Assembly: GCA_033398695.1 (NCBI GenBank)
Contig: CM065803.1
Span: forward strand, 44,569,501 to 44,633,500
From: Orobanche coerulescens
Lineage: Eukaryota; Streptophyta; Magnoliopsida; Lamiales; Orobanchaceae
DNA length: 64,000 nucleotides
Direction of reading: 5' to 3'
Below the pieces are notes generated by a model, which was given only the letters and a program-made list of their open reading frames with translations, was not told the DNA's origin and did no database searches. Made by a program: the position numbers and the translations under genes. Within the stretch, counting starts at the first letter, position 1, and the number at the start of each line of letters is the position of its first letter. Positions 1-10,699 of the stretch are shown in pieces.

Positions 1-660
1 GATCGAGTTGGTGGCATGAACGTTGAGGCGTTGCCACGTATTTGTTGTACTAGCCTTTTGTGAGAGGTGTGAACTGGTATTTAATGGTTGTCGTCTCATG
101 GTGGATTGCGTGTGCCACACGAGTGTGAGATGTTGAAGCTTGGGTTTGTACGTTGGTGTACATATGTGATTGTTTCATGATGTTTGTATTACGTGCTGGT
201 TATCGTTCGGGCCATTGAGGTCGCCAAACGATACCGTCGTTGTTGTAGTGTTTGTGTGTGTATTACTTTACGATGGTAATCATTGTATAGGATATGTGTT
301 ATGATTCCTTGTTGTGCTGAGTTGGCATCTCCGGTATGTTGTTTTGCGGTGTTATGTTCCATTGTATCTAGCATTTGTATTTTCGATATGCCGAGCCGAG
401 GCATTTCAACCGTGATGTGCCGGGGGAATGTACGTGCAATTTGTCCTTCTCGTCAGTAACACATTTCGAGTGTGGACTCGAGGGACGCCGAATTCAGTTT
501 TGCAAATTGGCTACCAAGACTTTTGGAGTTCGCGCTTCAGCACAGATATCAGAATCGGCTTTGAGAGGCCTTTGAAGGATGTTTATGTTGATTACCTGTT
601 GTGTCGTCTCCTTGGGTTTCGTTGTTGTGAGTTTCGGGGACGACACTTCTTTTAGAAGAG
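1..660. other. Non-coding, retrotransposon-like sequence without a recognisable gene
   Basis: No frame gives a recognisable protein. The segment is GT-rich on the plus strand, like the interior of the chromovirus-like LTRs elsewhere in this window. It ends at 627-655 with a degenerate copy of the GTTTCGGGACGAAAC motif that in these elements follows the pol stop codon and precedes the polypurine tract. I infer that it belongs to the 3' internal or LTR part of an element truncated by the window edge. Confidence 0.4.
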
Positions 661-1500
661 GTCGAATATAATACCCGTATTATTTTTGGCTTCTATATTT
701 TCTCTTTCTCCAGTCTATCGATTCGCTCGTGTTCGTTGATACTGTCTGAACTTGTTCTGTATTTCGGTTTCATCATTCGAACGAGCTATGATCTTGTTTT
801 GGGTCGATCTGGTTATCGCTGTGACTTTTCTGAGTTCGATTCTTGTTAACCTTGTTTTGAAGTAACACCTCTTGGTTCTACTAGTTCTTTTATTCGAATT
901 GGATCGGATTTTGAACTTCTGTATTTTCGACTCTGTCGACTCGTTTATGTTCGTTGACATTTTCTGAGCTTGTCCTGCCCCTTGCTTTTGTTGATCGAAC
1001 GAGCGTGGTATTGTTTCGGAATAACTCGTTTGTCGTTGTGACTTTTCAATTTCTATTCCCTTCCTGTGGATCTTATGTGAATGCACATCTTGTTGTTTTC
1101 ACCGGATCATGTATTGTCTCGAGTCGAGATGTGAACCTTGGAGTTGTTTGAATTTTATTGTTCTTCGTGATTCGAACATGATTGTTCGATTTTTGTGGTC
1201 TCGATCGTTGAGTTCGATCATTTGATTGTTCGGTTTTTGTTGATCTCGTTTCATGATTGTTGAACATTTAGACTCCTTCGTAATTCCCTTAAGTTTGGGA
1301 AATTAGTCTCGTTTTCGATCTTCCAACCCTTGGGCGGTGGAATTCCGTATTTGTTCAGCGTTTGGCTCGTGTTTTGATTGATGTACCGTTGGGTTGGTCA
1401 ATCGTATTGACTTTCGTTGGTTGTGTTTTGTGATTGTTCGGATAATCGACTTGATTGTATTATCTGTTTGATGACACTTGTCACTTGTTGATTTTATTAT
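661..1500 (+). repeat. Partial chromovirus-like LTR related to that of element B
   Basis: It starts with a TAATACCCGTA-type LTR start just after a degraded pol-end motif. Around 1275-1420 it resembles the B LTR around 2015-2110: a TAATTCCC..AAGTTTGG stretch followed by a CTTGGGCGG-type stretch. Two imperfect copies of a segment of about 230 bp lie in tandem (roughly 690-915 and 920-1150, both around CGTTGA..TTTCTGA.CTTGT). It does not reach an LTR 3' end; by about 1500 the sequence is no longer LTR-like. It may be a truncated LTR of a sister element or a duplicated 3' region. Confidence 0.45.
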
Positions 1501-1698
1501 GTCTCTACCGGTGGCGTTGTGTTGGTCGTCGTGGAGCGTGTTTTCACGCCGTATATTCCTTTGTGTTGCTTGTAACGTTTCGACGTTGGGCGTAAGTTAC
1601 GCGTTTCTTGTGTATCTCGTTGAGTTTTCTTGACGGTATATTGCTTCTCCCTACTTGTTTTAAGTTTCGGGACGAAACTTCTTTTAAGGAGGGTAGTG
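1501..1698 (+). mobile_element. 3' internal end of gypsy element B with polypurine tract
   Basis: The motif AAGTTTCGGGACGAAACTTC at 1662-1681 is followed by a purine-rich tract (AAGGAGGGTAG, about 1687-1697) directly before the LTR start at 1699. The same order is seen at 51068-51102 on the minus strand, where the motif follows the stop codon of a chromodomain-type integrase. No pol reading frame remains upstream, so B is represented here only by its 3' end. Confidence 0.6.
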
Positions 1699-2117
1699 TG
1701 TAATACCCGTAATTTCGATTTCGGTAATTTTATTTATTTCAGCGGAAGTCCGTTTTGACGACTCGCTCATGACCATTTCGTCATTTCGAGAATGATTAAT
1801 TCTGCACTTTTTGTCATCCGAGTTCGTTTCGGTGTTGTTTTGTTGAGTTCCGTGTCTTTTGGCGACTTTTCCGCACTTGAGCTCGATTCTTGCGAATCTC
1901 GTCCGAAACAATTGTTTCGAGTTCCTCGTAAGTTCATTTAATGTTATTATTCATTTTGCGAGTTTTGGTTTGGTGTTTCGATCACGTATCGCGATTTCCA
2001 GGCGTTTTGGGCTATTTTTGTAATTTCCCAAAGTTTGGGGTAATTACTTCCGTTGTCGAATTCCAACACTTCGGGTGGTCGGAATCGTGTGTTCTCTTAG
2101 CGCTTGGATTCGTCTTT

Positions 2118-2122
2118 GCGAG
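2118..2122. repeat. Target-site duplication GCGAG of element A (left copy)
   Basis: GCGAG at 2118-2122 directly precedes the left LTR of A (TGATGTAACC). GCGAG at 12800-12804 directly follows the right LTR (..CGTCCTATCA). A perfect 5-bp duplication shows that A inserted as one intact unit into the LTR of B and has kept both ends. Confidence 0.95.
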
Positions 2123-2835
2123 TGATGTAACCGAGCTGATCGGTCACCAAGAACCGGGTTAATCTTAGAAGTTTAGCTAAGAAAACCCAAAATATATGAA
2201 GTATTCTCTTTTCTTTCTCTCTCTAAAATATGCTATATTCTCAGAGTGTGTTGTCTTTTGAGAAACCCCCTCTCTCACTTTTATAGGAGGAGGGTGCCTT
2301 GTTGTCTAAGATTTTCCCTGATTTCCAGAGAAAATCCCGGATATCTAGGGATTCAGGCTGCGATTTTCCATCCCTGGATTTCCGGGATTGCAAGGTATGG
2401 GCTCTCAATCCCTGGATCTTAGGGATTCACGTGAGTCGGATCTTCTTTCCCAAGAGTTCGACCTTCCTGAGTTCGGTGGTTTTAGGTCGGCTCATTCCTA
2501 TTCAAATCAGTAGGTCGAGAGACCCTTGAGGTCGGCAACCTTTTATCAGATATCATAGGTCAGCGGGGCCTCTGAGGTCGGCGCCCTTCTAACAGATGTC
2601 ACAGCTAAGTGGGGCCTCCGAGGTCGGCGACCTTTTATCAGATATCATAGGTCAGCGGGGCCTCCGAGGTCGGCGCCCTTCCAACAGATGTTACAGCTAA
2701 GTGGGGCCTCCGAGGTCGGCGGCCTTCTAAAGGACCTTGAGGTTGTCATCCCCTTGTCTAAGAACCTAGGTCGGACTTTTATTGGTCCATATTTTAAACC
2801 GGGTTTTCAGGGAGCGTACATTCGGCGTCCTATCA
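2123..2835 (-). repeat. 3' LTR of element A
   Basis: It is 713 bp and matches 12082-12799 almost throughout; on the element strand it reads TGATAGGACG...GGTTACATCA. A TATA box on the minus strand (CTATAAAA) lies at about 2279-2285. The largest difference from the other LTR is at about 2428-2440, where the 5' LTR has five or so extra bases. Confidence 0.93.
2525..2745. repeat. Tandem GAGGTCGGC repeats in the A LTR
   Basis: A half-unit of about 45 bp beginning GAGGTCGGC and ending GGGGCCTCC recurs about five times. It alternates between two subtypes (..TTATCAGATATCATAGGTCAGC.. and ..AACAGATGTTACAGCTAAGT..), giving an order of about 90 bp. The same block is at 12490-12690 in the other LTR. On the element strand it lies upstream of the TATA box, in U3, about 240 bp away. 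Confidence 0.85.
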
Positions 2836-2857
2836 ACCAGTCCCCCCTACTCTGGTC
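2836..2857 (-). other. Polypurine tract of element A
   Basis: On the minus strand the sequence AGTAGGGGGGACTGG directly precedes the 3' LTR, the position expected for the primer of plus-strand DNA synthesis. The run of six G residues is intact. Confidence 0.7.
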
Positions 2858-3141
2858 GAGCTGTAAGACCGAGTAGAGTAAGATTTGTTTATAATCGGAC
2901 GACCTTGACGCAATAATCCTTGGGACTCCCGTTCCCAGATAACGAGGCTCTTCGGACTTCGTGCGCTATAATAACCTGTCTTTTCCTTTCCCCGCCTCCC
3001 AAACGTCGCGTCGATGGTCAAATCCAGGTGTCGACCTGCTATAGGTTGGATAAGACGGTGCCAAATCCGAGCCGTTCTTTCGAATAAGGCATCGGACGCT
3101 CCAGATCGTCCCTATCCTTCTTGGTTTTCGCCCCTCCCTCC

Positions 3142-3148
3142 TATAAAA
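3142..3148 (+). promoter_or_regulatory. TATA box of the antisense gene in element A
   Basis: TATAAAA stands in a CCTCCTATAAAAGGAGG palindrome context, 245 bp upstream of the first in-frame ATG of the plus-strand gene and on the opposite strand to gag-pol. The following 150 bp are C/T-rich, as plant leaders often are. A GT..AG pair at 3301-3345 looks like a leader intron, but at 45 nt it is shorter than plant introns normally are, so I do not rely on it. Confidence 0.6.
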
Positions 3149-3386
3149 GGAGGTCTTCTTCTTCCTTTGTCATTTCTGCGTTTTTATATCCTCAACCTCT
3201 GGTGCGAAAATTCTCAGGCGACACTAGCGATCACAGCTATCTGTCTCCAGCGACGCGCTTGCTCTACCTTTCTCCGGCGATCTTCCACCCAATCCCATGG
3301 GTATGTTCATCTAAACATCTCTTTAGTTTTTGATTTTTTTTACAGATATTTTCCTTTTCTTCTTCCTCCCTTTTCTTCCTTTTGTT

Positions 3387-5874
3387 ATGTCGTCTATTTC
3401 GGATTCTCAAAATATTTCCGGCGAATCGGCTGTGAACTCTTTTTTAGAAGGTCTTTCCTCTTCTGATGGGGATTCGGGGGGTAGGTCGGGGCGAGCTACT
3501 GGTTCCTCCCTCTGTCTTAGGGAGGAGCCCTTAGGTGACGTAGACTGGTCCGAGCTAGGTGACATCCCTCCCTCTGGCATCCCCCTAATCATTGTAGATC
3601 CTCCTTCCCCTCCTCCTATGGACGAGGTAACTGTAATCGGCCTCTTAGCCGATCCATATCAGACGGTTGTAGGAGCGACTTGAGTTCTCCCTCCCCATCC
3701 TCTATCGAGGACTAGCCCATCCGCGTTGGCTAGTTTTATAAGATTTCTTAGACTTCCCCCGGGGTGTGAATTTGTCACACCTCAGGCTAGTGATACCCCT
3801 GATCATCCTCCCCCGGGGCATATTACCTGGTTTGTGGATCAGGTGAGCAGTGGTCTTCGCTTTCCACCCCATCCCTTCCTTGTCTCTCTCTCCGTTAAAT
3901 ACAATCTTCCCCTCAACCAGTTTTCTCCTAACTCTTTTCGCTACATGGTTGGTTTTCTCGTGCTGTGTCATTACAGACATGAGGAACCCGACTTGGGCTT
4001 TTTCTATTTTTGTTTTGGGCTGAAGAGTTTTAAAGGCTCCTTTTACTTGACTTCTCGAAACAACGCCCATTTCTTCACCCACCTCCCTTCCAATGTGAAG
4101 GACTGGAGGTCCCGCTTCTTTTTCCTTCGGCTCCCTACATCTGATTCTTGGGGCTTTCCTACGGAATGGACACAGGCTACTCCGAGCCAGGATCCTATTC
4201 CTAGGCGCAATTCCATCCGAGCTGTGTGGGTCGAGAAAGTTCGGGAATGGAATGCCATTCCCTATAATGCTTTCCAGCTGACGCAATTCCATGATCTTCT
4301 GTTCCATTGTGGGCTGAGCTCGAATCCCTACCCGGCTATCCCTGACATCGGTAGGCTTTATCTATTTTTTCTAGATCTTTGTTATTTTGATTTTTAGCTA
4401 TTTCCCTTACTGTTTGTATTATTTTTTGTAGATCAGTTCATGCGGACCTACCAGTCGGACTCCTCCAAGCCGGCTGAACCAATAAAAGAGAAGGTCCCTA
4501 AGTCGACGAATCCCCCCAAGGAGAGGGCAGAGGGTTCATCCAAAACTAAACGGAAGTTCCCTTCTCGCCCTAAGTCTGGGGTAACTCTCCCCTCCGACCT
4601 GGCTCCTACCTTGACCACCGGACGAAGCCCTGCGAGCTCGTCTCGGCAGCTTCAGGTCACTCAGAGGGCCTCTTCTCCTAGCTCCCCTGCTTCCAAACGG
4701 CCGAAGACCGTGGGTCCCCCAGGTCCGGCTATGTAGACTCTTCTCCGCTGCAATGAGTTTGAGAGATTTCTTCCCTATTTCAGCTCCATGGTCCCGGCTA
4801 AGGATAAGCTGGGATTGCGAGATGCCGCGGAGGACCCTCGCTTTGATGCCATGATGATGTATTTTGGGAAGGTATTAACCTCTTTTGCCTTCCCCCCTTT
4901 TTGATTATTGTCACCTTTATTATTACCTCTCTGCTGACCTGATATAACTTGCTTTCTTATGCAGTTCTTCGCCACCTTTGTGACCTTCGCAGAGGATCAT
5001 AAGCTCGGTGCTACGTCTTCCTCCCAGCTCACCGACCTGGAGGCCGCCCTGTCGGCTAATTCCTATCTCTCGGCTCAGCTTCAGGAGAGAGTATCGCTTA
5101 GATGCTGCCCTTGAGAAAAGTTCTGAGCGGGAGGCGGTTTTGGAACGAGCTCAGATGGCCAATGTTCAGCTGAACCAAGAGCTGAAATTTTGGAAGACCC
5201 TGTCTACAGCTGAAACGGAGAAGGTGGGCCAGCTCGACGCTCAATTGTCGGAAGTTAGGGCCGAATCCGAGAGGATAGCTCAACTTGAGGCCCGGGCTAA
5301 GGCTGAGTTGGAGAAGGTCACCCAACTCGAAGCTCAAGCTAGAGCGGAATCGGAAAAGGTGACCCAGCTGGAAGCTCAACTAGCCGAGGCTAGATCCGAG
5401 GGATCGTCTTATGAGCGCGGGGCGACGGATGGCCGACGTCGATTTCTGACCAGTGAAGTTGGTCACTCTTTCCTAGAGGCCTACCGTTCCGCCCTCCTGG
5501 CCCGGTATCACAATTCTACCGCTTTCCTGGTTAAGCGAGCCCCTGCCACGACACAATATTTCGATTTTTCCCTAACTCGTGCTCGTGAGCAGCTAGCTTC
5601 TTTGGGTTTTATGGGCGAGATGGACCGTGATGCTGCATTGGACGGGGCTCCCGTTCCTTCGGGTTGGTCCGGGGACGTGGAAGAATCTCCAGAGGCGGCC
5701 TGGTGGAAGGACGCCCTTCAGGAGTCCATAAAGCAATCTGGCCTAGATTTGGAGCTGCCTTCTACTCCACCTAGCTCACCTGATAAGGCTAGCACTCCTA
5801 ATCCCGAGGTGGTTGGGACCGACCGTGATGCTTCTCCTCCGTTGCCTCCTCCGTCTTCAGAGCCTGTAGTTTAG
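3387..5874 (+). pseudogene. Antisense extra gene of element A: gypsy-type 'Transposase_28'-like protein with coiled coil
   Basis: It runs opposite to gag-pol. Proposed coding exons are 3387-4350, 4432-4871 and 4965-5874. The introns 4351-4431 (GTAGG..TTTGTAG) and 4872-4964 (GTATTA..ATGCAG) both keep the reading frame exactly when removed. The region about 3843-4060 resembles the plant 'putative gypsy type transposon' domain (HPFLVSL..YNLPLNQFSPNS..CH). Residues encoded by 5092-5400 form a Glu/Gln/Leu-rich coiled coil with repeated K/SEKVTQLEAQ blocks. The C-terminus is Pro/Ser-rich. Defects are an in-frame TGA (3681-3683), TAG (4734-4736) and a one-base insertion near 5088. Antisense extra ORFs are known from Tat elements; their function is unknown. 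Alternative: a captured host gene. Confidence 0.75.
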
Positions 5875-6207
5875 TGTAGACATGTATATATATTTTCTTC
5901 TGTTTCTTTTTATCAGATCGCACAAATTTATTTTGAATGACAACTTTTTGAGTTGAATATACTTGGGGTTTGTATGATAGTGATGTGCTTTGTATGACAA
6001 GTTGATGTAGTTCGGTGTTGATTGTAACCTTGATGTATCTTGTGCCTGTTTGATTTGATATGATTACTTTCCGACATGGCCTGGCTTTTCTCTTAGTATA
6101 GTCCCGACTATTAAATTTCGAAATATCTTAAATGTAACCCAACCATTTTGACTTAACTTTTTCACCGATCTTTAGTGTAGGTTGGGTATTTCCCTTAGTC
6201 ATAGCTT
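5875..6207. other. Spacer between the antisense gene and the minisatellite
   Basis: T-rich plus-strand sequence that probably includes the 3' untranslated end of the antisense gene. I see no clear polyadenylation hexamer and no further reading frame. Confidence 0.4.
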
Positions 6208-6588
6208 CATAGGGCGGTTCACCCTTACTCGGATCTGGAGGCGTTTCGCCTGATTAGATGTCAGAGGGCGGTTCACCCTTACTCGGATCTGGAGGCGTTT
6301 CGCCTGTTCAGATGTCAGAGGGAGGTTCACCCTTACTTGGTTCTGGAGGCATTTCGCCTGTTCAGATGTCAGAGGGCGGTTCACCCTTACTCGGATCTGG
6401 AGGCGTTTCGCCTGATCATATGTCAGAGGGTGGTTCATCCTTACTCGGATCTGGAGGCGTTTCGCCTGATCATATGTCAGAGGGCGGTTCACCCTTACTC
6501 GGATCTGGAGGCGTTTCGCCTGATCAGATGTCAGAGGGCGGTTCACCCTTACTCGGATCTGAAGGCGTTTCGCCTGATCAGATGTCAT
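6208..6588. repeat. 54-bp minisatellite, seven copies, in the 3' region of element A
   Basis: A unit containing GGCGGTTCACCCTTACTCGG and GGCGTTTCGCCTGATCAGAT recurs at exactly 54-bp spacing, with the core GCGGTTC at 6214, 6268, 6322 (variant), 6376, 6430 (variant), 6484 and 6538. Because 54 is a multiple of three, long repetitive frames stay open on both strands (18-residue periods such as MSEGGSPLLGSGGVSPDQ). I regard these as by-products. Hypervariable tandem repeats in the 3' untranslated region are known for Tat-type elements. Confidence 0.93.
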
Positions 6589-6677
6589 TTCTAGTTTTAC
6601 TTGATCAACACATTCAGAGAGATATATTTTTGTAATAGACTTTTATTAAAACAACATAAGCTTTTTTCCACACCTCT

Positions 6678-7728
6678 TCACACAAAATACTTTTTTAAGT
6701 GACATATGTTCCAAGGTCTTTTTATGAGGTGCCCTTCTATATCCTCAAGCTCGTAAGCTCCCCCCGCATAAATTCGGATTACCTTGTAAGGGCCTTCCCA
6801 ATTCAGCTCCAGCTTTCCTGTTTTTCTGAGGGCATCAGCTCGCCTAAGCACCAAATCACCGACCTGGAACTGTCTCTTCCTGACTCTTTTGTCATGAGCT
6901 GCTTTTGTCAAGCTTTTGTATCTTTCAGTTCGTGCTGCCGCCGCTTCCCTTATTTCTTCTATGGTATCTAACGCCTCCTTCATTATTTCCTCGTTCTCCA
7001 TCTCGTTGAACCATCGAACCCGGTGGGACATTTCTCCGACTTCTGCGGGGATGACGGCTTCGGACCCGTATACCATACTGAAGGGTGTTTCTCCTGTTGA
7101 CGATCTAGGTGTGGTCCTGCATTTACCATAGTACCGAGCTAAGTTCATCCACCCATCCTCCTCCAACTTTGTCTAAGCGGGTTTTTATCCCCTGCAAGAT
7201 TGTTTTGTTAGTTACCTCCACTTGCCCATTAGCTTGCGGGTGAGCAACCGCAGCGAACCTTTGCTTGATATGCATACCCTCGCACCAGGAGTGGGTTCTC
7301 TTCCCATTGAATTGGGTTCCATTATCTGAGATGAGTATCTGGGGCGCTCCGTACCTGCAGCAAATGTTGTTAAACAGAAAACTTATGATTCTTTGCTCGG
7401 TTATGGTGGCCACGGGCTCGGCCTCTACCCACTTGCTGAAGTAGTCTATGGCTACTACTAAGAACTTTCTTCCTCCCGAGCCAGGTGTAAACTGCTCCAT
7501 GATATCAATTCCCCATTTAGCGAATGGACAGGGCGCTCCCATGGTGATCATATCCTCGACTGGGATGTGAATTAAGGGTGCGTGCACTTGACATTTTTGG
7601 CATCGCCTAACCATTTCCACTGCTCTCTTGCCCATGGTCGGCCAAAAAAAACCAGCCCTTAGCGTTTTGCTAATCAGCGCTCTTCCTTTGGTATGGTCTC
7701 CGCAGAACCCTTCATGGATTTTTTCCAA
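6678..7728 (-). pseudogene. Element A integrase (frameshifted)
   Basis: Reading begins with the zinc-binding region (HEGFCGDH..CQKC). The catalytic core has Asp in WGIDIMEQF, Asp in ISDNGTQF and Glu in NGQVEVTNK, with about 35 residues between the last two as in the DDE family. A one-base shift near 7115 moves the continuation into the frame that ends at 6678. That part has the TPFSMVYGSEAVIP motif and the C-terminal VGDLVLRR..GKLELNWEGPYKV region, and ends ICHLKKYFV. No chromodomain follows, which fits Tat rather than chromovirus integrase. Confidence 0.85.
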
Positions 7729-8690
7729 TATACTTCGCCCTTCTTCTTCCGAAACGCATCGTAGGTATGGACCGAGGTAGGACCTCTTGTATAGCTCATC
7801 ATTAATGCAACAGAACCTCGCTGCTCTTCACACAATTTTCATTCTTTCTTGCCTCTCCTTGGGTAGTTCTGCCCTTCTTAGGTATGCCAACAAAGGAGTT
7901 CGCCAATCTGCTATCTCGTTCACCTCCATCACCTATTTCATGATGCTACTCCGGGCTGCTCCCAAAATCGTTACTGTTCGCGAGCGGCAATCCACTAAGG
8001 AGCTTCCCATTTTTGCTAGGTAATCAGCTTTTGCATTTTCCGCCCTAGGGATATGGATTAACTTCCATTCCCCTAGTTGTTGGCGACCTCTTTCACTTCC
8101 TCCACATACTTCTTCATCCGATCTTCATTTATCTCAAATTTTCCTTCTACCTGTTGTGTGACCAGTTGGGAATCAGAGTAAGCAATGAGTCGTCGCGCGC
8201 CCAAGTCTATTCCCAGCTGCATTCCCTTAACCAGGGCTTCATATTCGGCCTCGTTGTTAGATGCCCTGAAATCGAATTTTATGGTATACTCTAATTGCTC
8301 ACCTTCCGGGGTAGTAAGGATTATCCCTGCCCCAGAACCACTAGTTGTCTCCGATCCATCCATATGTAACAGCCACTGTCCTTCTGGTGGCGATGGCATG
8401 GCCCACTCTTGGATAAAGTCTGCTAGGGCCTGAGCTTTAATCGCCGTTCTCGGCTCATACTCCATGTCGTACTCCCCTATTTCTACCGCCCACTTCACCA
8501 GACGACCTGACACATTAGGTCGCCCTAATATCTCTCTCAAGGGCAAGTTGGTTCGCGGTTTTATCTGGTGGGATAGGAAATAGGGCCTCAGTCGCCTGAC
8601 TGTAACCACTAACGCCAGCGCCCCTTTTTCTAGCTCGGAGTAGTTCCGTTCTGCTCCTTGCAAAATTCGGCTTGTATAATAAATAGGCTT
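7729..8690 (-). pseudogene. Element A RNase H, second RNase H-like domain and linker to integrase (broken)
   Basis: The frame opens right after the stop that ends the RT segment (TAA at 8691-8693). It contains YTSRILQGAERNYSELEK and the first RNase H end (ILGRPNVSGRLVKWAVEIGEY), then at about 8363 the second RNase H-like domain (HMDGSETTSGSGAGIIL..ASNNEAEYEAL..SDSQLV). Near 8080 a small indel shifts the frame. The linker 8072-7729 (KLIHIPRAENAKAD and on to integrase) is still recognisable but has at least two more stops. A duplicated RNase H is characteristic of Tat elements. Confidence 0.82.
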
Positions 8691-9475
8691 TTACTTATTC
8701 ATTTCTTCTCTTATCAAGACCGAGCTAACCGCTCCTTCTCCCACGGATAAGTAGAGTACAAGATCCTCTCCTGGTACTGGTTTGGTGAGCAGGGGCAGCT
8801 CGGCCAAATACTCTTTCAATTTTCCGAATGCTGTTTGCGCTTCTGGGGTCCATTCGAACTTGTTCCCTTTTCTTAAGAGTTTAAAAAATGGGAATCCCTT
8901 CTCGGCCGAGCGTGATATGAAACGGCTCAGCCCTGCTATTCTTCCTGTTAGTATCTGGATATCCTTGATATTTTTTGGAGGATTCATTTGCAGCACTGCC
9001 TTGACCTTCTCCGGGTTGACCTCGATTCCTTGTTCTGTGACCACATATCCCAGGAATTTTCCCGATTTGACTCCAAAAGAACATTTTGATGGGTTGAGCT
9101 TCATTCCGTACGCGCGCAGGTTCTCGAACGTCTCTTCTAGGTCTCTGATATGCTCTCCTGCCTTCACACTTTTCACTAGCATGTCATCCACGTATACCTC
9201 CATGTTTCTGCCGATTTGGGATCTAAAGATTCTGTCGAACATCCTCTGATATGTAGCTCCTGCATTTTTTAATCCAAAAGGCATGCGTACATAACAAAAA
9301 GTTCCCTTTGAAACCACAAAACTAGCCCTCTTTCTGTCCTCGGGTGCGAGAGGAATCTGATGATATCCCTGGGAAGCGTCCATCATACTGAGTAACTCGC
9401 ACCCCGAGGTTGAATCCACTAGCTGATCTATGCGGGGTAACGGGTAGTGATTCTTGGGACATGCTTTATTAGGTC
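8691..9475 (-). pseudogene. Element A reverse transcriptase, catalytic part
   Basis: After a one-base deletion near 9475 the frame continues from NKACPKNHYPLPRID. It has MDASQGYHQI (first catalytic Asp region), MPFGLKNAGATYQR and the EVYVDDMLVKS box at about 9183-9200, then LNPSKCSFGV and FLGYVVTEQGIEVNPEK. The catalytic YVDD is preserved. A TAA at 8691-8693 ends the frame after EEMNK. RT would copy the element RNA inside gag particles; this copy cannot do so because of the breaks on both sides. Confidence 0.88.
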
Positions 9476-10699
9476 CCGGAAGTCCATGCACATCCTCCAC
9501 TTCCCCTGGCCTTTCCCCACCATCACAGCGTTGGATAGCCACTCTGGAAACTGGATCTCCATTATGTGTCCAGCTCGGAGGAGCTTATCGACCTCTTCCC
9601 CAATGACCCCATCCATCTCTGGCCCGAAATGCCTCCTCTTCTGCTTTACTGGTCTTATGGTTGGGTCGATGTTCAACCTGTGTTCGACAATTGTTGGGCT
9701 GATTCCCACCAGATCCTCAGCTGCGAACGCGAAAATGTCCACGAATCTCCTTAGCAGGCTGATGAGGCTTTCCTTTATTCCATCATCCAACCGACTTCCC
9801 ATGCGAGTTTTTGTTTCCGGCTTTCCTGGAACCAATTCTATTTCTAGTAACTCCTCGTTGGGCTTGACGCCTTCTTCCTCAGCTTCCTCGGGCGCCTTCG
9901 ATTGCTTATTCCTCTTAGAGTCCGGATGCGGACCCCCGAGCTCGGGTGTCCTCTTTCCGCGTTGCACTCCCTGCTTTACCGTTGTCTGATAACAAGATCG
10001 GGCTACAAACTGATCTCCTGCTACTTCTCCCACCTCACCTCCTATGGGGAATTTTACTTTCATGTGTGCGGTAGAGGCCACTACTTCGAATTTGTTGAGC
10101 CCTGGTCGTCCTAAAATGGCGTTATAGGCCGATTTGGTGTCCACCACTAAAAATCTGAGTGTCTTGACCTTCCGATGGGGCATCCGACCTAGTGCTACTG
10201 GAAGCACCACTTCTCCGACTGGTTGCACCTCGGTCATACAGAACCCATAGAGCGCGGTATCTACCTTTCTCAATTCCACTTCCAGGTTCATCTGTTTGAA
10301 ACAGTCATGGAATAAGATGTCTACCGAGCTTCCCGTATCGATAAACATCCTTTGCACATCGTAACTGGCGATCTCCGCGGTGATGACCAGCGCGTCATTG
10401 TGGGGCGTATGTATCCCGTTATAATCCATGGGGCTGAACTGAATGATAGGCCCACTGCCTACAGAGGCGACCTCCTTGAGCTGATGACACCTAGCCTTTC
10501 GCGCGTGGGCTTTTCTAGCCTGATTAGAACTTCTGTCGGTTGGTCCCCCTGATATCATGTGGATCACTCCTTTTTTAGCCGGGGGAGCAGCGGGTCCCCG
10601 AGGAGCTTCTCTTTTCACCCCCGCACCTCTTTGGGGCATGGGTGGTTGCCTCCAACCTCCATTTCTCTGCTGATATGTGAACTCCATCAGATGTCCCGC
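9428..10699 (-). pseudogene. Element A protease and N-terminal reverse transcriptase
   Basis: It is in the same frame as gag, separated from it only by a TGA codon (10700-10702). The aspartic protease active site FIDTGSSVDILF lies near 10340, followed by LGRPGLN..VASTAHMKVKFP. The RT start follows: RPVKQKRRHFGPE, LLRAGHIMEIQFPEWLSN and WRMCMDFRDL. The reading then leaves frame through the deletion near 9475, so the last 15 or so residues to 9428 are out of frame. This is a single gag-pro-pol frame in origin. Confidence 0.87.

Noticed and set aside
3301..3345. Leader intron of the antisense gene
   Set aside because: GT and AG are well placed, but 45 nt is below the usual plant minimum; left as a remark only.
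3702..5379. Minus-strand frames of up to 201 codons at 3702-4307, 4043-4258 and 5098-5379
   Set aside because: Shadows of the plus-strand antisense gene; composition follows the codon pattern of that gene.
6258..6635. Gly/Ser-rich repetitive protein frames over the 54-bp minisatellite on both strands
   Set aside because: They exist only because the unit length is a multiple of three; no start context, domain or homology supports a protein.
9447..9989. 180-codon plus-strand frame
   Set aside because: Exactly opposite to the protease-RT frame of element A and without recognisable features.
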